A DNA stretch of 7,652 nt from an uncultured Roseburia sp. (GTDB lineage: Bacteria > Bacillota > Clostridia > Lachnospirales > Lachnospiraceae): positions 1-7,652 of the forward strand of contig CANDFU010000073.1 of NCBI GenBank assembly GCA_947384095.1, written 5' to 3'. Shown piece after piece: positions 6,235 through 7,652 of this stretch (position 1 is its first letter; every line of letters begins with the position of its first letter). A program made the position numbers and the translations under genes. The notes under the pieces are model-generated. The model was not told the DNA's origin, did not search any database, and was given only the letters and a program-made list of their open reading frames with translations.

Positions 6235-7604
6235 CTACCGGGTTTTAGTTCCGTATGCGATCGAGGCCTCGACAAAACCGCGGAACAGCGGATGCGGCCT
6301 GTTCGGTCTGGATTTCAGCTCCGGATGTGCCTGTGTCGCGATAAACCAGGGGTGATCCGGGATCTCGATCATTTCGATGATGCGGCCGTCGGGGGAAGTT
6401 CCGCAGAGCTTCATTCCCTTTTCGGTCAGGGCAAAACGAAAATCGTTGTTGACTTCGTAGCGGTGTCTGTGGCGCTCCTCAATTTCGGCGGCGCCGTAGA
6501 CCTGGTAAGCCTTTGAAGTCGGGTCGAGCACGCACGGATATGAGCCGAGGCGGAGTGTGCCGCCGATGTCTTCCACGCCGCTCTGATCCGGCATGAGTGC
6601 GATGACCGGGTGTGTTGTATTCGGGTCGAGCTCAACGCTGTGAGCATCGTTGAAAGAGCAGACGTGCCGGGCAAACTCGATGATGGCGACCTGCATGCCC
6701 AGGCAGAGCCCGAGGTAGGGAATCTTGTTTTCCCGGGCATATTTTGCGGCGGTGATTTTTCCTTCGACGCCGCGGGAGCCAAACCCGCCGGGAACGAGGA
6801 CGCCAGAAACGCCGGAAAGCTTTTCCGCGACATTTTCATCGTTTAGCTCTTCGGAATCGACCCATTTGATGTTGACGGTGGCGCGTTCTGCAATGCCGCC
6901 GTGTTTTAATGCCTCAACGACCGAGATATAGGCGTCGTGCAGTGCAATATATTTACCGACAAGCGCGACAGTCACTTCTTTGTCTGGATGGCGGAGCGCG
7001 TCCACCATCGCCTCCCAGTCTTTTAATTCCGGATCGGGGCAGTCGAGGTGAAGGGCGTCACAGGCGACCTTGGCAAGGTTTTCCTTTTCCATGGCAAGCG
7101 GCGCTTCGTACAGATATTCTACGTCAAGATTCTGGAGGACGCTGCGGCTGGGCACATTACAGAACAGTGCAATCTTATCCTTAAGGCTCTGGTCGAGCGC
7201 ATGTTCGGAGCGGCAGACGATGATATCCGGCTGAATGCCCATGCCCTGGAGTTCTTTGACACTCGCCTGTGTGGGCTTGGTTTTCAGCTCGCCGGATGCC
7301 TTGATATAAGGGATCAGCGTCACATGGATGAGGATGGCGTTTTCCCGGCCTACTTCGTGCTGAAACTGGCGGATGGCTTCCAGGAAAGGCTGGCTTTCGA
7401 TGTCTCCGACCGTGCCGCCTACCTCGATAATGGCAATATGAGTGTCGTCGGAGGTAAAGTTGCGGTAAAAACGGCTTTTGATTTCATTGGTAATATGCGG
7501 TATGACCTGAACGGTTCCGCCCCCGAAATCGCCGCGGCGTTCTTTCTGCAGCACGGACCAGTACACTTTGCCCGTTGTCACGTTCGAGTTTTTTGTCAGG
7601 CTCT
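6235..7604 (-). CDS. pyrG: CTP synthase, 5'-truncated by contig end
   Basis: CTP synthase makes CTP from UTP, ATP and glutamine, the last step of de novo pyrimidine nucleotide synthesis, in the cytoplasm. The readable protein covers the rest of the synthetase domain ([55 protein letters not shown]) and the whole class I glutamine amidotransferase domain ([12 protein letters not shown], the nucleophile cysteine in GLCLGMQ at 6703-6705, RHRHRYEVN, and HPELKSRP with the catalytic His/Glu). A GTG at 7579-7581 could be taken for a start, but it encodes the valine of the conserved NVTTGK. Genuine codons (SLTKNSN) continue upstream to 7602, and a TAG in frame at 7603-7605 is created by the adapter join. 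About 80 N-terminal residues, including the P-loop GGVVS-LGKG, are missing. The promoter and leader are outside the window, so attenuation control cannot be judged. Confidence 0.96.
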
Positions 7605-7652
7605 AGATCGGAAGAGCACACGTCTGAACTCCAGTCACCTCTCGTCATCGCG
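7605..7652. other. Illumina TruSeq adapter read-through (technical sequence)
   Basis: Bases 7605-7638 are, base for base, the 34-nt TruSeq adapter that begins AGATCGGAAGAGC and ends CCAGTCAC. The remaining 14 bases fit an 8-nt index (CTCTCGTC) followed by ATCGCG, one mismatch from the ATCTCG expected after the index. The pyrG reading frame makes sense up to 7604 and breaks exactly at the adapter, so this is untrimmed adapter at a contig end and not genomic DNA. Confidence 0.97.

Noticed and set aside
6048..6248. 66-codon + strand frame running into the end of pyrG
   Set aside because: It has no ribosome site at its ATG, overlaps the antisense 3' end of pyrG and shows no protein-like conservation pattern.
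7579..7581. GTG as the true start of pyrG
   Set aside because: It encodes the valine of the conserved NVTTGK segment deep in the synthetase domain, and conserved-looking codons continue upstream until the adapter join.
7603..7605. Nonsense mutation making pyrG a pseudogene
   Set aside because: The third base of the apparent TAG is contributed by the adapter; the genomic part ends at 7604.

Overview
The window reads as a contig end from a Gram-positive, Clostridia-type genome, most likely a gut Lachnospiraceae. The grounds are strong AGGAGG-type ribosome sites, a DUF4250 small protein, a hybrid kinase with a 7TM sensor typical of that family, and a Firmicutes-like CTP synthase. This assignment is inference from gene style; no rRNA or other marker is present.

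Left part (1-2351, + strand): the 3' portion of a LacI-family sugar-responsive repressor, cut by the window start, is followed 18 nt later by a WYL-domain transcriptional regulator. After 42 nt comes a small YgjP/SprT-like zinc metalloprotein. Close spacing and shared strand suggest one transcript. It probably ends at a stem-loop plus T-run (2352-2386) that overlaps the tail of the convergent operon.

Middle part (5619-2377, - strand): a two-gene signalling operon. A 950-residue membrane hybrid histidine kinase (7TM-PAS-HisKA-HATPase-REC-Hpt plus a helical C-terminal extension) is followed by a stand-alone 125-residue receiver protein whose ribosome site overlaps the kinase stop codon. All four phosphorelay residues are visible: H361, D658 and H808 in the kinase, D54 in the small receiver. 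A good promoter candidate precedes the kinase, and a perfect 7-bp dyad covers its -10 box.

Right part (5723-7652, - strand): a DUF4250 protein of 60 residues, then about 330 nt without a convincing gene (hairpins and one doubtful small ORF), then pyrG (CTP synthase) lacking about its first 80 codons. pyrG is lost because the contig runs into a sequencing adapter: bases 7605-7638 are exactly the 34-nt Illumina TruSeq adapter, and the last 14 bases look like index plus adapter tail. Those 48 bases are technical and should be removed.

I found no convincing novel system. The most useful results are the adapter artefact, which sets the true contig end at 7604, and the complete phosphorelay that ends in a receiver without an output domain.
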